Below, in pieces: positions 11,813 to 23,363 of a stretch of DNA of 64,000 nt (position 1 is the stretch's first letter; each line of letters begins with the position of its first letter). The position numbers were made by a program, and so were the translations under genes. The stretch comes from Rhytidiadelphus loreus (Eukaryota; Streptophyta; Bryopsida; Hypnales; Hylocomiaceae). Location of the stretch: NCBI GenBank assembly GCA_947034895.1, contig OX344761.1, forward strand, positions 78,181,839-78,245,838. The letters are read 5' to 3'. Under the pieces are notes generated by a model. That model ran no database searches. It was not told where the DNA came from and saw only the letters and a list, made by a program, of their open reading frames with translations.

Positions 11813-11874
11813 TATAATCATTATGTTGTTGAATTTTAGTCAAATTGTAGCCAAAGTCTATTTGTTCTGTAGTG

Positions 11875-12165
11875 GAACCGTAGTTGTTTTTTAGTTGCAT
11901 TGCAGTCTTCTTCTAGTTGCACTGTAGTCATTTTCTAGTTGTATTGCAATTGTTCTCTAGTTGCATTTCAATCGTTTTTTAGTTGCACTATAGTCGATTT
12001 TCAGTCATGTTCTAGTTGCATTGCAATTGTTTTCTAGTTGCATTTGCATCGTTTTTTAGTTGCACTGTAGTCGGATTCTAGTTGCAGTATAGTTGATTCC
12101 TAGTTGCATTTGAGTCATTTTTGAGTTGCAATGTTGCCGTTTTAGTTGCAGCGTAGTAATTAGTT
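11875..12165. repeat. Right subterminal repeat array of the CACTA element
   Basis: Repeated TAGTTGCATTGCAGT / TTTAGTTGCA units, the inverted form of the TGCAACT motif at the left end. Confidence 0.85.
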
Positions 12166-12448
12166 TGTTTTCTGTAATCGGAGTGACTACATTTTTCCAC
12201 GCTGGCCTCTATTTCGTGGATAGCTGTCTACATGGACAACTGCGATGAATATTGGATGTAGAATACCTCCTGTCTGTTCTTCTGTTACAGTATCGTAACC
12301 CTACTCTTCATTTTCCAACTACTTTGCGACTACAACTACATACACGTCAAATTTGGTGCAAATACAGAGGGCTACAGTCGCAGTACAGTTGTATAGGACA
12401 CATAGTCGCATCTCAGTCGGTTGCAACGGACACGTTTTTCTTCTAGTG

Positions 12449-12930
12449 AATGAGCTCAAAAAAATTAATTAAAAAAAATTTAACTCCCTCCCAAATCCCC
12501 CTGGGTTTAAAAAAAACTATTAATTAAAATCAATTTTTTTATTCTTTGTTGCCCCCCTCCCCTTACTTGTAATTTTTTGAACAAGGTTACAATGGCAAAC
12601 AATATGGGATTTGTTTTCCGTATCCCATATCAATATATTGTATTTATATCTATACACATATTTGTTTTTATATTTGTATTTGTACATGTAATGTATTCCA
12701 ATATCAAATATTGTATTCGTACAATATCCAAAACTGTACTCTAATTTGTATCTGTATATCGTATTTGAATGGATGGCTAAGATTAAATCTCAAAGATGAA
12801 CGGCTTAAATTTTTTTTAAATCGACGGCGATTTCAAAGGTAATCATTTTTTTTTAAAATGGCTTAAAAAAATTTTAAGAGAGGAGGGGGGCAACTAATAC
12901 CCTTGGCTCATTCTTTTGGGTACATTGTAG
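12449..12930. repeat. Dispersed repeat that received the CACTA insertion
   Basis: Joined with 6880-6921 across the transposon, this segment parallels 47940-48340: TTGTGACAAACTRTCACAAT, then a pyrimidine-rich CCCCCCTCCCC tract, then CAAACAATATGGGAT, a TATTTGTATT-rich tract and GGTACATTGTRRTGAA. Family unknown; no ORF. Confidence 0.65.
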
Positions 12931-13469
12931 TGAATCAATTCCGACCTACTAGAATTTAGATTTTCTATTTTTTTTTAATAAAAATAGACCCTATAGTAGA
13001 TATAATTTTGTTTGTTTGTCATTATAGTTTTGAGTATGCTTCAAAAATTGCAAAAAAGTGTAAACATTGGCATTCAGTGTAACCTCAAGTTTTAACACTA
13101 GCATATAATTACTCACTTTGAAAATGGATCCTAGGGAGATTGTTCTAGCAAGAGATCTTAACTATATAAAATATTTTTTTGAAAAATTATAAAAATTGAA
13201 TTCAAAAATGAATCCTACAAGTTATTTTTTCATAAAGATGCCTTAATTGCCTCCAAAACAAGATTGTCTATAACTTCCATATCACTATTCCAAATGGAAT
13301 GAATAAAAGCTTTCCATGTAGATAAAAATACAATCCATGAGAAAAAAAAAAATTATATTTTTTAATTTTGTAGGGCTTTTTTCTACCTGCTAAACTAAAT
13401 TTTGGACTTAGTGTGTCGTAACTTTTGCTCCCAAGCATCGATTGAAAAAATCCTTACATGACAAATTGG
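12931..13469. other. AT-rich DNA with a short repeat echo
   Basis: AATAAAAATAGACCCTATAGTAGATAT near 12976 echoes the sequence near 6828-6858 on the other side of the CACTA element. Otherwise nothing was recognised. Confidence 0.4.
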
Positions 13470-13680
13470 TGATTGTAGAAATCATCCCTCTGGATATTGT
13501 GGGAATCAGTGGCTTAAAAAAATGTAAAAGTACTCATTAGAAGTCAAAATATTGTAGTTGAGACCTCCCCTTTTCACTATAAAATTTAGAGGACAAATAG
13601 TTGCACTTTTGTCCTATACATAAGGATTCTTTGTCATTCATTTAACACAAAACTTTTGTAGCGTTGTTTGTAGGATAAAA
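13470..13680 (+). repeat. Dispersed repeat family R1, copy 1
   Basis: Contains TACTCATTAGAAGTCAAA, GAGACCTCCCCTTTTCAC and TTGCACTTTTGTCCTATACA in order. The same order and strand appear near 31878, 32507 and 52671. Non-coding. Confidence 0.65.
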
Positions 13681-13899
13681 ATTATATTCCTAGAAAGCTA
13701 ATATGTTTTTCTATCTACACAAAAAGTTCTTAAAAAATCATGAAAAATATTGAGACCATAGGAGCCTACCTAAAATCCATTTTGTCCCATGAGAGAACAA
13801 TGGAACTTGAAGGAGTTAAGTGTATATAGAGTAACTTCCCTAAGACCATTTTAATGGAATACCACCAATTTAATAGGATTTCCATGAGTAGTAATTGCA

Positions 13900-14394
13900 C
13901 TATAAAAAAAATTCTTTGCACTTTTTTTCGGTTTCAGACGCTTCAGGGAGAGAGATTCGGAAGGTTTCTCATAACTCGGATTCAGAACGACGCCCATCAT
14001 GTCGACAAGAGCTGAAACTCTTGAGCATTGTCAGTCCCTTCAACACATCAGTTGATTTCCTGCAGTCACAGAACTCACTCCCAACTTAAAAATTTGTAAA
14101 ACAAAGCCATCGATCGATCAATATAGACAGTGCCTCCAAGTCTTCAATTCTTCACATCTATCGATGAAAACATCGCTTGCAATATAAAACATCAATGCAA
14201 ATTGTGGACGGAGCAAACAAGTATAACGAATTTCAAATTTCAAATTCACAAATTGAACATGACTTGAAGGCATTGAGCAGCTGCCTGCAAGAACTGAAGT
14301 CGCTAGTCAGAACTGTAGATCAGATCGATCGACGACATGAATGATACAAGAAGAAACAACCGCCGGCTTTAGTGGCACACAACTTGAATCACAG
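13900..14394 (+). other. Possible 5' exon of the first H15 gene
   Basis: This segment is clearly less AT-rich than its flanks and ends at a donor-like CACAG/GTTTGT (14394/14395). A matching acceptor, CTAGACAG, lies immediately before the H15 start codon (ATG at 15452). A spliced leader with an intron of about 1 kb is a reasonable reading, but it is inferred from composition and splice consensus only. Confidence 0.35.
14195..14344 (+). CDS. Small ORF with coiled-coil-like peptide
   Basis: A 49-residue ORF, too short for most gene callers, starting MQIVDGANKYNEF and continuing into an amphipathic stretch (IEHDLKALSSCLQELKSLV) with Leu/Ile/Val spaced like heptads. It lies in the GC-richer possible leader of the H15 gene. 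If that leader is transcribed this would be an upstream ORF. I do not recognise a family, and chance occurrence is possible. Confidence 0.3.
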   Translation: MQIVDGANKYNEFQISNSQIEHDLKALSSCLQELKSLVRTVDQIDRRHE

Positions 14395-14414
14395 GTTTGT
14401 GTTTTTGTAATCAA

Positions 14415-14514
14415 CTCTAATTAACACTTAATTACTATAGTTACTACTCTAATTAACACTTAATTACTATAGTTACTACTCTAATTAACACTTAATTACT
14501 ATAGTTACTATAGT
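14415..14514. repeat. 32-bp tandem repeat, three copies
   Basis: A unit beginning CTCTAATTAACACTTAATTA starts at 14415, 14447 and 14479 with essentially no differences. A recent local expansion inside the presumed leader intron. Confidence 0.9.
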
Positions 14515-15150
14515 CAAACATCAATTACATTTATTGGATCTTATTAACAATTGAAAGATGATTCCAACACACTTTAGCATGCATTATTTGGACACTATAT
14601 GAGTAAGTTATGAATTTTCAAAGTACTGTCTATAGGTGCACCATTACCAATATATTGTAGGCTGGTGTAGATTTTCAGGTTTTGAGTATGTACAATACAT
14701 CTTGTGTAATCCATGTCTAGGAAAAAAAAAGTGATGCTTTTTGGTTCAAATATAGGTGTTGCACTTTGGGTAGTGTTGATTGTGGGTGTGCCTAGCTACA
14801 TTAGAGTAGGGAAGGTAATTAATTGATATTTTCATTAAAACTGTAACATTTGCAATATTCAAACTTTTGTTGTTGAAGGCAATTTCAATTCAATAGCGGA
14901 ATAAGCTTTGGATTGCCAAAATTGAGATGCGTATGAAATTTTTTTCTTTAATAAATAGGATGGGTATGTTATAAACCTAGTTAAATAAATGTTACATATT
15001 TCTGTTTGAGACAATTTGTACAAAATAGTTTGGCATTTTAATTGAAAATCTCCAATTTCAAGACTATCAATTTCCTTTGTTGGTTCCACAACTAGGTTTG
15101 GAGACTAAGTTTGTATAATTGCCTAATTCTTGACACGTTAGTCAAAAGTC

Positions 15151-15157
15151 TATAAAA
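15151..15157 (+). promoter_or_regulatory. TATA-box candidate
   Basis: TATAAAA in the context GTCTATAAAATCC, 300 bp upstream of the H15 start codon. It is an alternative to a promoter near 13.9 kb; the two possibilities conflict and only transcript ends would decide. Confidence 0.35.
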
Positions 15158-15451
15158 TCCTCAATGTCAATTCAATATAATTGGAAGTATTCCATGAGCA
15201 AATTTTGACATTTTCATTAGCTTGTTGTGTTGATATCTCAATGCAAAATTGCAAGTTAATATGTAAATTGTGTTTCATCTATGATGTTGACCATGGAATT
15301 CTTCAAAAATTCAATAGATCTACATTTGGATTTCTCTTGTGATAATTATCTGACAGAAGAAATCCAAAGTTATCGTAGGAGAAATCCAAAAAATTAGCAT
15401 CTAATTTTTAAGAGGCGAGGTTTTGAAAGACTAACGGTAAACTAGACAGGT

Positions 15452-16653
15452 ATGAAGCGGAAGACAAGGAGAAGGTATTCCCCTCAACGGCGACGTAGGG
15501 TGACAAGAAGAGGTGCCATCCAAAAAATAGCTAGTAGAACAACATGTGCAACTATAAAGCCGACATACTTCTCATTGCTAGTGGATATAGAGCGCGCGCT
15601 AAAAGAAGAGCACACGGAGGGCATCAGCTTGCATAAGCTAAAACAAGAGCTTGAACAAAAGTATGGTGGCAAGAAATTTGATGTTGCTAGCAATAAGATG
15701 CTAAAGTCTGCTATGAAGCGCCTTCGCAACCGTGGTCGTATAGCAAAGATCCACCCCAATTCCACTCTCTTTAGGTTACTACCCTTCTCTTTCATATCTA
15801 TTTTTTTTATAGGTTTGTAATATTCTAAAACAAACTACAAAATAAGCATTTACATCTATAAAAGAATGGGCTTTGGGATTTGGATGACTTGATTTGGACA
15901 TAATCATCTAAAATCAATATGGAATTTGTTGTATTCGCACAATTCCATTAAAATGACATAGTGGATCTCAACAAAGAAGGAAGAGGGAGACATGAGGACA
16001 ATGGTTATAGAAATCTTAACATAGTGGTGTATAATTTTTAAGGATGAAATGCAATTTTAATAATTATTTGCACATATATATATTGGTAATTAGTGCAACC
16101 ATAATTACTAACTATTACAACTGAGCATAATTACTAGTTTAATCCTTTAAATTATTTTTTATTGAATCTTATTGTCAAGTGAAAGAAAATGCCAACTTAA
16201 GTGAAAGAGGATTCTTGTTTAGTAACATTGAAATTTGATTCCATAATCACATTTTCTACCTTAAATTTTCTATAAACAAAAAATGAGACCAATTTTTTGT
16301 CAAAATTTGGTGATAATTAGTTCGTCAAAAATGATTGTCTCAGGTTCAAACCTCCCATAGTGCCTAATAATTACAACTTCTTTGGCCCTGGCCCAACTCA
16401 TTCAAGGAACCCTCCTCCTGTAAGAGCAAAGCTGACACTTGGAAAGCAATCATTGTCAATGTCTGAATCCGTGACTATGTCGAGATCGACGACTCGAGGT
16501 TCAAGGTCACAATCAACAACTCAAGGGTCAATGTCAACCACATCAAGGTCTCCGTCAAATTCCATTGTTAAGCCAACATCGAGGGTTTTGAATGTTCGGA
16601 ATTTGGCATCGAGTGCAAAGAAAAAAAGGGTGCCAATTCGGAGAAGGCGGTAA
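15452..16653 (+). CDS. H15 (linker-histone-like) protein with Arg-rich termini, two exons
   Basis: Exon 1 15452-15774 and exon 2 16344-16653, with a GT...AG intron. The phase-2 junction restores LFRFKPPIVPNN and gives 210 residues. The N-terminus is protamine-like (MKRKTRRRYSPQRRRR). Residues about 38-110 form a winged-helix H15 domain: YFSLLVDIERALKEE, then GISLHKLKQELEQKYG, then MLKSAMKRLRNRGRIAKI, the three helices and wing of histone H1/H5. The C-terminal third is Ser/Thr/Arg-rich and ends KKKRVPIRRRR. H15 domains bind nucleosomal linker DNA. In liverworts, male-germline H1 variants are cleaved to give sperm protamines, and the Arg-rich ends here suggest such a role (inference). A paralogue lies at 22527. 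The ATG follows an acceptor-like CTAGACAG, so a 5' leader exon is likely. Confidence 0.8.
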
Positions 16654-18741
16654 ATTCAACCAAAGTTTCATATTTTATTTTTATTGTCATTAAATATTTG
16701 TTTGGACAAAAAAATAACAAGTTGTACAATATAAAACCTGGAAAAGTTGACCAAATTTTTCCTCAAAACTTCAACATCTCAATGATATAATGATCTAGGT
16801 TTTTGCTAACTTTTAGGTCTAGATTCTATTTAGAAATCTATTTAAAAAGATTTCATTTTTCTAAACTTCCAATAGTAGAGGATGTATGTCCTACTATAAC
16901 AAATTTTGGAATCAATCTGAGGATTGCAATCCAAAATCACTACAAAGACTATGTACTTAGATGTTATTTGCAATGAAAATAAGGATTTTCATTCAAACTA
17001 TTGTATCAAATAGCGGACATGTCTTGTTGATGGATAGGATATTTGTAAAGAAAATCCTTCATTATGTCATACAAAGAGTATAATGTTTCATCAAAATTAT
17101 GGACAATTAAAATCCATTTTAATTATCTTCCTATGCCACAAATGGAACCATTTGTAAAAAATGAATGATTAATGAAATGGATCAATGATTGCATGCTCCA
17201 TGACAAGCAAATCTTTGGATGGTGTTCATTTGGTTTGTGCATGCAGGTGAATTCCAAAGAAATATGCACAAGAAAAAGAAACCTTGAATGTTTTTCTAGC
17301 AGAAGGGAGAGATGGTAGAAGTTGATGGATTTTCACCATGAATGATAATTGCTATCAAACTCTATTTTTGTAGCACCTAATCTTAAAGTGATAGAATAAA
17401 GGTAATTACAGACCTTAATTGATGAAAAAATTGAGAATCATACCAAAGGGTGATCATAACATAGATTTCTTCCTTTAAAATTTTTTGGAGCAAAATTTTG
17501 GGTGAGGGATTTTGATTAAAGTATCTATTGATTCTTCACTAGTAGGGTTCCTATTTTTGTGGAAGACATTGGGGCTCTATTAAAATTAAGATTTTACATT
17601 TTCCACTAGTACAAAATTGGCCTAATGAGATTAGCTAACCGATGGTAGAAATGACCCATGACTATTTTAGATGTAGACTGAGTGAAGTCGTGACATGTTA
17701 GAACTATATTTAGTACATTAAGAAAATGTTGAATTCAACCTACATCAATGTGTTCATTTCATTTCAGGTTAGAAAGTAAGATTGACTTATTAGCAACAAA
17801 AAAGATTCTTCATGTGCAATAGCATACACACATAACAACTAATGTAAATAGAATACTATATTTTATTAGAAGCACATTCAATATGGATATTCAGCTATTA
17901 TCGTTAGCGTGACTCAAAATCAAGTCTTTCACTACAAAAAATTAGGCACTCTTGGCACATTATAAAGTAGAATTTGTATTTTTAACAATATAATCCCCTA
18001 CCACAATAAAGCTACAATGCAAAAGTTGGATTAAGATTATCAGTTGCAAGCTTAATTAGTGATTGTGAAAGTGGATTAAGTTTGTTGAACTCAATCAACT
18101 TAGATTACATTTATCTTAGCCTAAAATTTAAATACAAAGTAAAGTTACAAAGTGAAAATTACTAAATGAAGCTAGAATTCTACTAGATAGTAAAAGAAGT
18201 ACCATTGGAGTAATACTATAATAAAACTTACTTCATTTTATTTAGATTTTTGGAACAACAAATAAGCTTCCTAGGGACAACCAAAGTTCAGTAGTCTGTT
18301 ATTCCTTGGCCAATTCAAACACAATCTCTATTTGAGTATTATCTTTTTTTTAGCTCATTTAGGCATGTTGTTAGCTTTGTTATATGTTCACAAATAGCTC
18401 CAAATAACTTTGGCCATAAGAAAAGACTTGAAGTATTTCCATAATTTAAACTATTGTCATCATGCTAAATGGAGGGGAAAGGATTGCAATATTTACTTAA
18501 TTTTGAAGTTGAAACTATAGTATGTTTTTTTAACTTATTTGAGGTGTTTTATTTGTCTATACACAATTCTAGAAATTCTTGTATCCATCAATAATGTTAT
18601 TTTCTTATTTTCTTTTAGTAAAGATATTATTAGATTCTATTTGTAGGTGAATTATTTTATTTTATAATCTTAAAATATTGTAGTGGAGATGTTCTAAATT
18701 TGTTGCATAACTTCAACATTAAATGAGTTTCAGCTTTTGTT

Positions 18742-18945
18742 GAGGGTTGCATTTTCCCTTGTGTTCCCTTGCGTTTCTAAACTCTATGATCTCTGCCACG
18801 CAGCCTGTTGATGTGGTCAAGAGACTGCCACGTCAACAAATATTAAAAAATATTATTATTATTATTATTAATTTTAATTTATTAATTTTTTCCCAGATAG
18901 CATTTGCTAGTTCCCAACATTGGGAACCAAGCTAAAATGGCCCTC
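18742..18945. mobile_element. Small non-autonomous element (GAGGG...CCCTC), copy 1
   Basis: Starts GAGGGTTGCA and ends ATGGCCCTC. Inside are CTTGTGTTCCCTTGCGTTTC, a GATGTGGTC...GCCACGTCA dyad, an ATT-rich core and TTCCCAACATTGGGAA. The same order recurs at 60045-60276 in an intron of the LRR gene, so this is a family with short GAGGGC ends. Superfamily unknown. Confidence 0.65.
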
Positions 18946-21809
18946 TCGGCAAGTCAAAATACATCTAATGCATCTTCAAGAGGAGGCATGCTCTATAGAG
19001 AGAATATCCATTTCGTTCATCACAATGTTCCATTAAAATAGATTGAACACATGGACATATATTCTAGTCACATGTGGAAAGTTTGAAATTCATGCCCCAC
19101 TAAAGTCATAATTTAATTATGGTTCCCATGATTAAGCCTTGGACAAAAATGCTTTGTCTTACATCATTTGATATATTCAATCCAAACTTGGGGGGGCATT
19201 TAGAGTGTCCATTAGAAACCACATGCGAACAAAACTTTGGACCCCCTAAAACAAAATAAACAAAATAAAACAAAATAAACAAAATATGAATATATTTTCC
19301 TACTTTGAAAGTTTATGTTTTGAATTATTGATATTTTTATTTGTTAATAATAATTACTTACAAATTTTTGAAGTAAAAAGATACACTGTAGAATTGAAAA
19401 ATAACTTTCACATCCCTATATTATATAAGAAAAAATTGTCTAAAAAATGAACAAAAAATTCCTAAAAATAACTCATTATTGAAAGCTCATTTTGAGTTGA
19501 ATACTGACTCAATGGTCATCTAAATGTGTCCTCTATAATTATTTGAGTTGAAAAACATGCCATTTTAGTTCATTTTCAAACTCTTCTAGAAATTATTTCA
19601 TATATTATTTGAGTTGGAAATTTTGGCAATAGAAAGCTATAGTCATTATTAAACAATGCTCAAAATTTTAGGTTGAAATTATAGTTTATTAGAAACCACT
19701 TGTTTGCATGTGGTTTGTTATAGAAGAACTAAGTGCACCCCCCGAGAATCCAAATTAATGTTTTTTGGATTTCAAATATTTCTCACCAACTAAATTATGT
19801 GCATGCAAATGTTCAAATCTATAAATGGACTAATTTTGTTAATAATACTAAATTACAAATTGGAATGGAATTGACTCTTGGAATATTTTCAAAAGTGAGG
19901 CAAGTGTTTTAAATGTGATAATGCTTAAAGAACAAAAACAAAACATTCATTTGGTATGAAAGAATTCAATTAGATATACCCAATTTGGGATGCAAAAGGC
20001 ACATTGTTGGATTAGGATTCCAAGCAACAACTTATGGACTTTGTGAAAACTCAACAAAGCATAAAAAAATGTATCAAATTGTGCTATAGTAGAAGCTTTT
20101 CATTGCAAGTACAATTTGCAACTGTGAATCACAATGATCTCTATGAGGTCTTAAAATTTACAAATAACAAATCTTTTTGTTGTAAGACTTAGTTTTCTAA
20201 GATTATTTTCATTGCACAGTAGTATCCTTATAATAGGTGATATAAAATCAACAAACTTTGGCAATGATGCAAATATGCAATGGATTAGGCTTCACATATT
20301 GAACTTGCTTTAAGTAAGGAGCATCTCACTAATGTTTTGTAGTGGGTTTCAAAAATGTTAATTCTTTACAAGAAAAGATTATTATTAAAGATATGAGGAG
20401 TTAGGTTTTGAAAGGGCGTAAAGGCTCCAAGTGACAAATCTTTGAATTAATGCACAATGTATTTCAATAAGAAGAAATGCAAACTAATTAAAATAGGGAA
20501 TACTTCATAGAAGAAAGTTGTATAGTGAAAGGACTACAACACATACAATGAGAAGGACTTCCTAGGAAGTGAGATTGTCAAATTGCATAATATTTTTAAA
20601 AGAAACTCTTTACTCCTCAAACCCATATATTAATTCAAGGAAAGTCAAGGTATCCAAGATTATATAACCCTCTAATATCATCTATATTTAATATGCATTC
20701 ATGAATATCTTTCAATCTATTGTTTCAATATTTTTTTTCAACTTAATTAATAATTATCCTTCAATTTCTATATCCAATAGTTTTAAAGTGTACCTTTTTT
20801 AGTTATTGAATTTGTTTGTACTATGATTTAAAGAAAATTTGAAAATTTGAAAAAAAATTATACTACAATTTCTGAATTCAATCGATTGTTTGTATTTTTA
20901 GTGGTTCACAATATACTAAGTAACCATTAATTCTATATGATCATTGTTTCAATCATTCCTAATTAATTTTCTTGTAGTTGCTTTTAGCTTGACACTTATG
21001 AGTAAGCAAAAGTAGCATGCTATTCTTGAATCTAAATCATATCATGTTTTCTAACATGCTATCAAATGAACAACAAAATGGGTGCACTAAATAGAACCCA
21101 AGAATGTAATCAAAAGTTGTACAATCACCTTTAAAGAATGTAGATAGTTTTCCCTTGTTTTTAAAGTTTGTGCCCAAAATTTTAACTAAACTAAAACTAT
21201 CTAGTAAAATACAGGATATCATTCTATGCGATTGTAGTAAGAGATTAGCTCTTGCAATGTTGAAAATGAAATTGGATGAATGAGTGAAGCCCTTCTTGAA
21301 CGAGGTGCAATGAGGTGTAGGCAAAAAAATAGGGGGAGAAATGGTTGAATCAATTCAAGGCACATGGGAATACCGGATGGGCTATTTGTAGACACACTTG
21401 AAATTCTCACTACTACAATGCTTGGTAGAATATTGTAATCATATGATTCGATAGACACCAAGCAATAAATATCCAAAATTAAATATTTTTTTCAAGCTTT
21501 TCAATGTGAAAATGCTACAATTCTTGAAAATAGGCAACTTGATCTTTTCAATACAATGGATTATTGAACCTATACCACTACCTTGCTATTGGCCATGATA
21601 TAGAATGGGAGTTATAATAGTGCTGAAATTGGTAGTACTAGATGATAGACCTCAAGCAATAAAAGCTAAATTTGTCTATTGTCCCAACCTTTCAACATGA
21701 AAATGTTTTGTAGTTTGAAAACAAAATTTTTAATCATTCCAACACATTTTACAATTCTCAAGCTTTAGCTTGCAGTTTCACATTATTTATAATATATATT
21801 TTGAGAAAT

Positions 21810-22210
21810 TACATCTACTCATCAAAGGTGAATGCAACACATTTTGGCAATACAAAACACTTTTGATGGATTTAAAAGATTACTGAGCTTGTACCACTAA
21901 AATAATTTGAACTTTAGAGCATATTTACATTTTGAGCACAATACACTCTTGATGGATTGCTAAGCTTATCATACTAATTTGAAGTTCCAAATATGTATGC
22001 ATTTTGAGCACAATATACTTTTGATGAATTTGATGGATTATTGAGCTTGTAACACTCCACTTTGACATTTCTAGTTTACATATGTTTTGAGCACATTATA
22101 CTTTTGATAAACTATTGAACTTTGTCATACTTTGACATTTATGGGATACAAATATTTTGAGCATATTCAACACTATATTGATAGATATCATGGATTATTT
22201 AACTTGTAGC
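21810..22210. repeat. Degenerate tandem repeat, unit about 85-95 bp
   Basis: Four or five diverged units, each with ATTTTGAGCACA(A)TA, ACTTTTGATGGATT and (T)GAGCTTGTA blocks in the same order. Non-coding. Confidence 0.7.
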
Positions 22211-22526
22211 ACTACATGAATAATGAAATTTAGTGTAAATCACACTTGTTGATTTATAAATGCCATAAGTTTGGGCTCTTGATGAATATTTTTACCAACT
22301 AAGTTTACAAGGACCCCTCTTTGAATAGTACAAATATTTGTGCACTTGGTAGAAACCTTCATCAAAAGTAAAAACTTATAGAATTTCCAAAATCAATTCA
22401 TGTGGTCACACTAAATTCCATTATTAGTGTACTTTTGCAGGTTTTCCTTTCCATGCATTAATCACGGCCTGAGAAATCAACAAATCCCGTTCCCCTCATT
22501 GCAGTTGCCGGCCTGCATCCCCAACG

Positions 22527-23363
22527 ATGAAGTCCACAAGCCGCCCTCGCGGCACCCCTCGAAGACCCCTTCCTCAACGGCGCCCAAGACCCCGCAAACA
22601 GCCTCCCATCATCCCCAAGACTTCCACCGGCGGCTCGCCCCCCACGTCCATCGAGCTCCTGCAAGAAGCCGCGCTCACCTTGAAGGAGGAGCGCCGCGGG
22701 GTCAGCTTACCTGAAATTCGACGCCAAATGCTCAAGAAATACAAAGGCAGGTTCGACAAGGCCAGCAACGACCTGCTCACCACGACACTGGAGAGACTGG
22801 CAGAACGAGGGAAAGTGATTTACAAGCAAGGGTACAAGTACATGTTCAAGGCTCCCAAAGTCGCAAAACACAAACACAACAGGGATGATACTAAGTCAGA
22901 AAACATTACTACTTCGGGAGCCGATACGAATTCATACGTCAGTGCTACTACTAGTGGAGGATCGACTACTGAAGGTACAAATGGTAGAAGCCTAGATTCT
23001 CGTACTTCAGCATCGTCTCCATCAGAAACGGGAACCAGGAGCACGGGATCCAGGAGTAGCAAGAGTAGTAAGAGCAGCAAGAGCTGTACTAAGAGTACCA
23101 GGGATACGAAGAGTACGAAGAATACGAAGAGCACGAATAGTACGAATAGTACGAAAAGTATCAGGAGTGTAAAGAGAAAGGAAGCACAAGATGAACCTCA
23201 GGATCAGGAGAAAGCTCCACAAGATAATGCGCAGTCACCTGAAAAAGTTGAAGAAGAAGAAGAAGAGAAGAGTAGCGCAACTGGGGATTTGTCGAGCTCG
23301 GTCGCTGCAACTGGTTATACGACGTCTAAGGGATCTCAAGAATCTTCCAAAAGAAGGCGATGA
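22527..23363 (+). CDS. H15 (linker-histone-like) protein with Arg-rich head and Ser/Thr/Lys tail
   Basis: A 278-residue uninterrupted frame. Residues 1-30 are Arg/Pro-rich (GTPRRPLPQRRPRPRKQ). Residues 41-110 are an H15 domain (SIELLQEAALTLKEE, GVSLPEIRRQMLKKYKG, LLTTTLERLAERGKV, YMFKAP). Then comes a long disordered tail with SKSSKSSKS and TKSTKNTKSTNSTNSTKS repeats, an acidic EEEEEE run near 245-250 and a final SSKRRR. It shares domain order and the PQRRR head with the gene at 15452 but lacks that gene's intron after the H15 domain. The first 330 bp are strikingly GC-rich compared with the AT-rich surroundings. An acceptor-like TTTTGCAG at 22433-22440 suggests an upstream leader exon. Likely a chromatin protein; a sperm-specific role is inferred. 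It is convergent with PP7, 286 bp between stop codons. Confidence 0.85.
   Translation: MKSTSRPRGTPRRPLPQRRPRPRKQPPIIPKTSTGGSPPTSIELLQEAALTLKEERRGVSLPEIRRQMLKKYKGRFDKASNDLLTTTLERLAERGKVIYKQGYKYMFKAPKVAKHKHNRDDTKSENITTSGADTNSYVSATTSGGSTTEGTNGRSLDSRTSASSPSETGTRSTGSRSSKSSKSSKSCTKSTRDTKSTKNTKSTNSTNSTKSIRSVKRKEAQDEPQDQEKAPQDNAQSPEKVEEEEEEKSSATGDLSSSVAATGYTTSKGSQESSKRRR

Larger units (their letters stand above)
6922..12448. mobile_element. CACTA (En/Spm-type) transposon, complete ends, about 5.5 kb
   Basis: The element begins CACTAGAAGAAAAA and ends with its reverse complement, a 14-bp terminal inverted repeat. It is flanked on both sides by the 3-bp direct repeat AAT (6919-6921 and 12449-12451), as expected for CACTA elements. 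Inside each end is a dense field of short TGCAACT-type subterminal repeats, which switch to the opposite orientation (AGTTGCA) at the right end. Internally it has a DUF4216 reading frame, typical of the 3' part of plant CACTA elements, but no recognisable TNP2 transposase core. It is therefore probably non-autonomous. The middle holds host-derived dynamin-related exons, making it a Pack-CACTA-like element. A 222-bp hairpin MITE is nested near the right end. Confidence 0.9.
16654..22426. other. Long AT-rich spacer between the two H15 genes
   Basis: About 5.8 kb with no recognisable gene on either strand. It contains the MITE at 18742-18945, an A-rich ACAAAATAA simple repeat at about 19249-19285 and the degenerate tandem repeat at 21810-22210. 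Everything else is AT-rich unique-looking sequence. Confidence 0.6.

Noticed and set aside
22820..23222. Leu/Val-rich minus-strand ORFs resembling membrane proteins
   Set aside because: They are the complement of the Ser/Thr/Lys low-complexity tail of the H15 protein; the hydrophobicity is a by-product of that bias.
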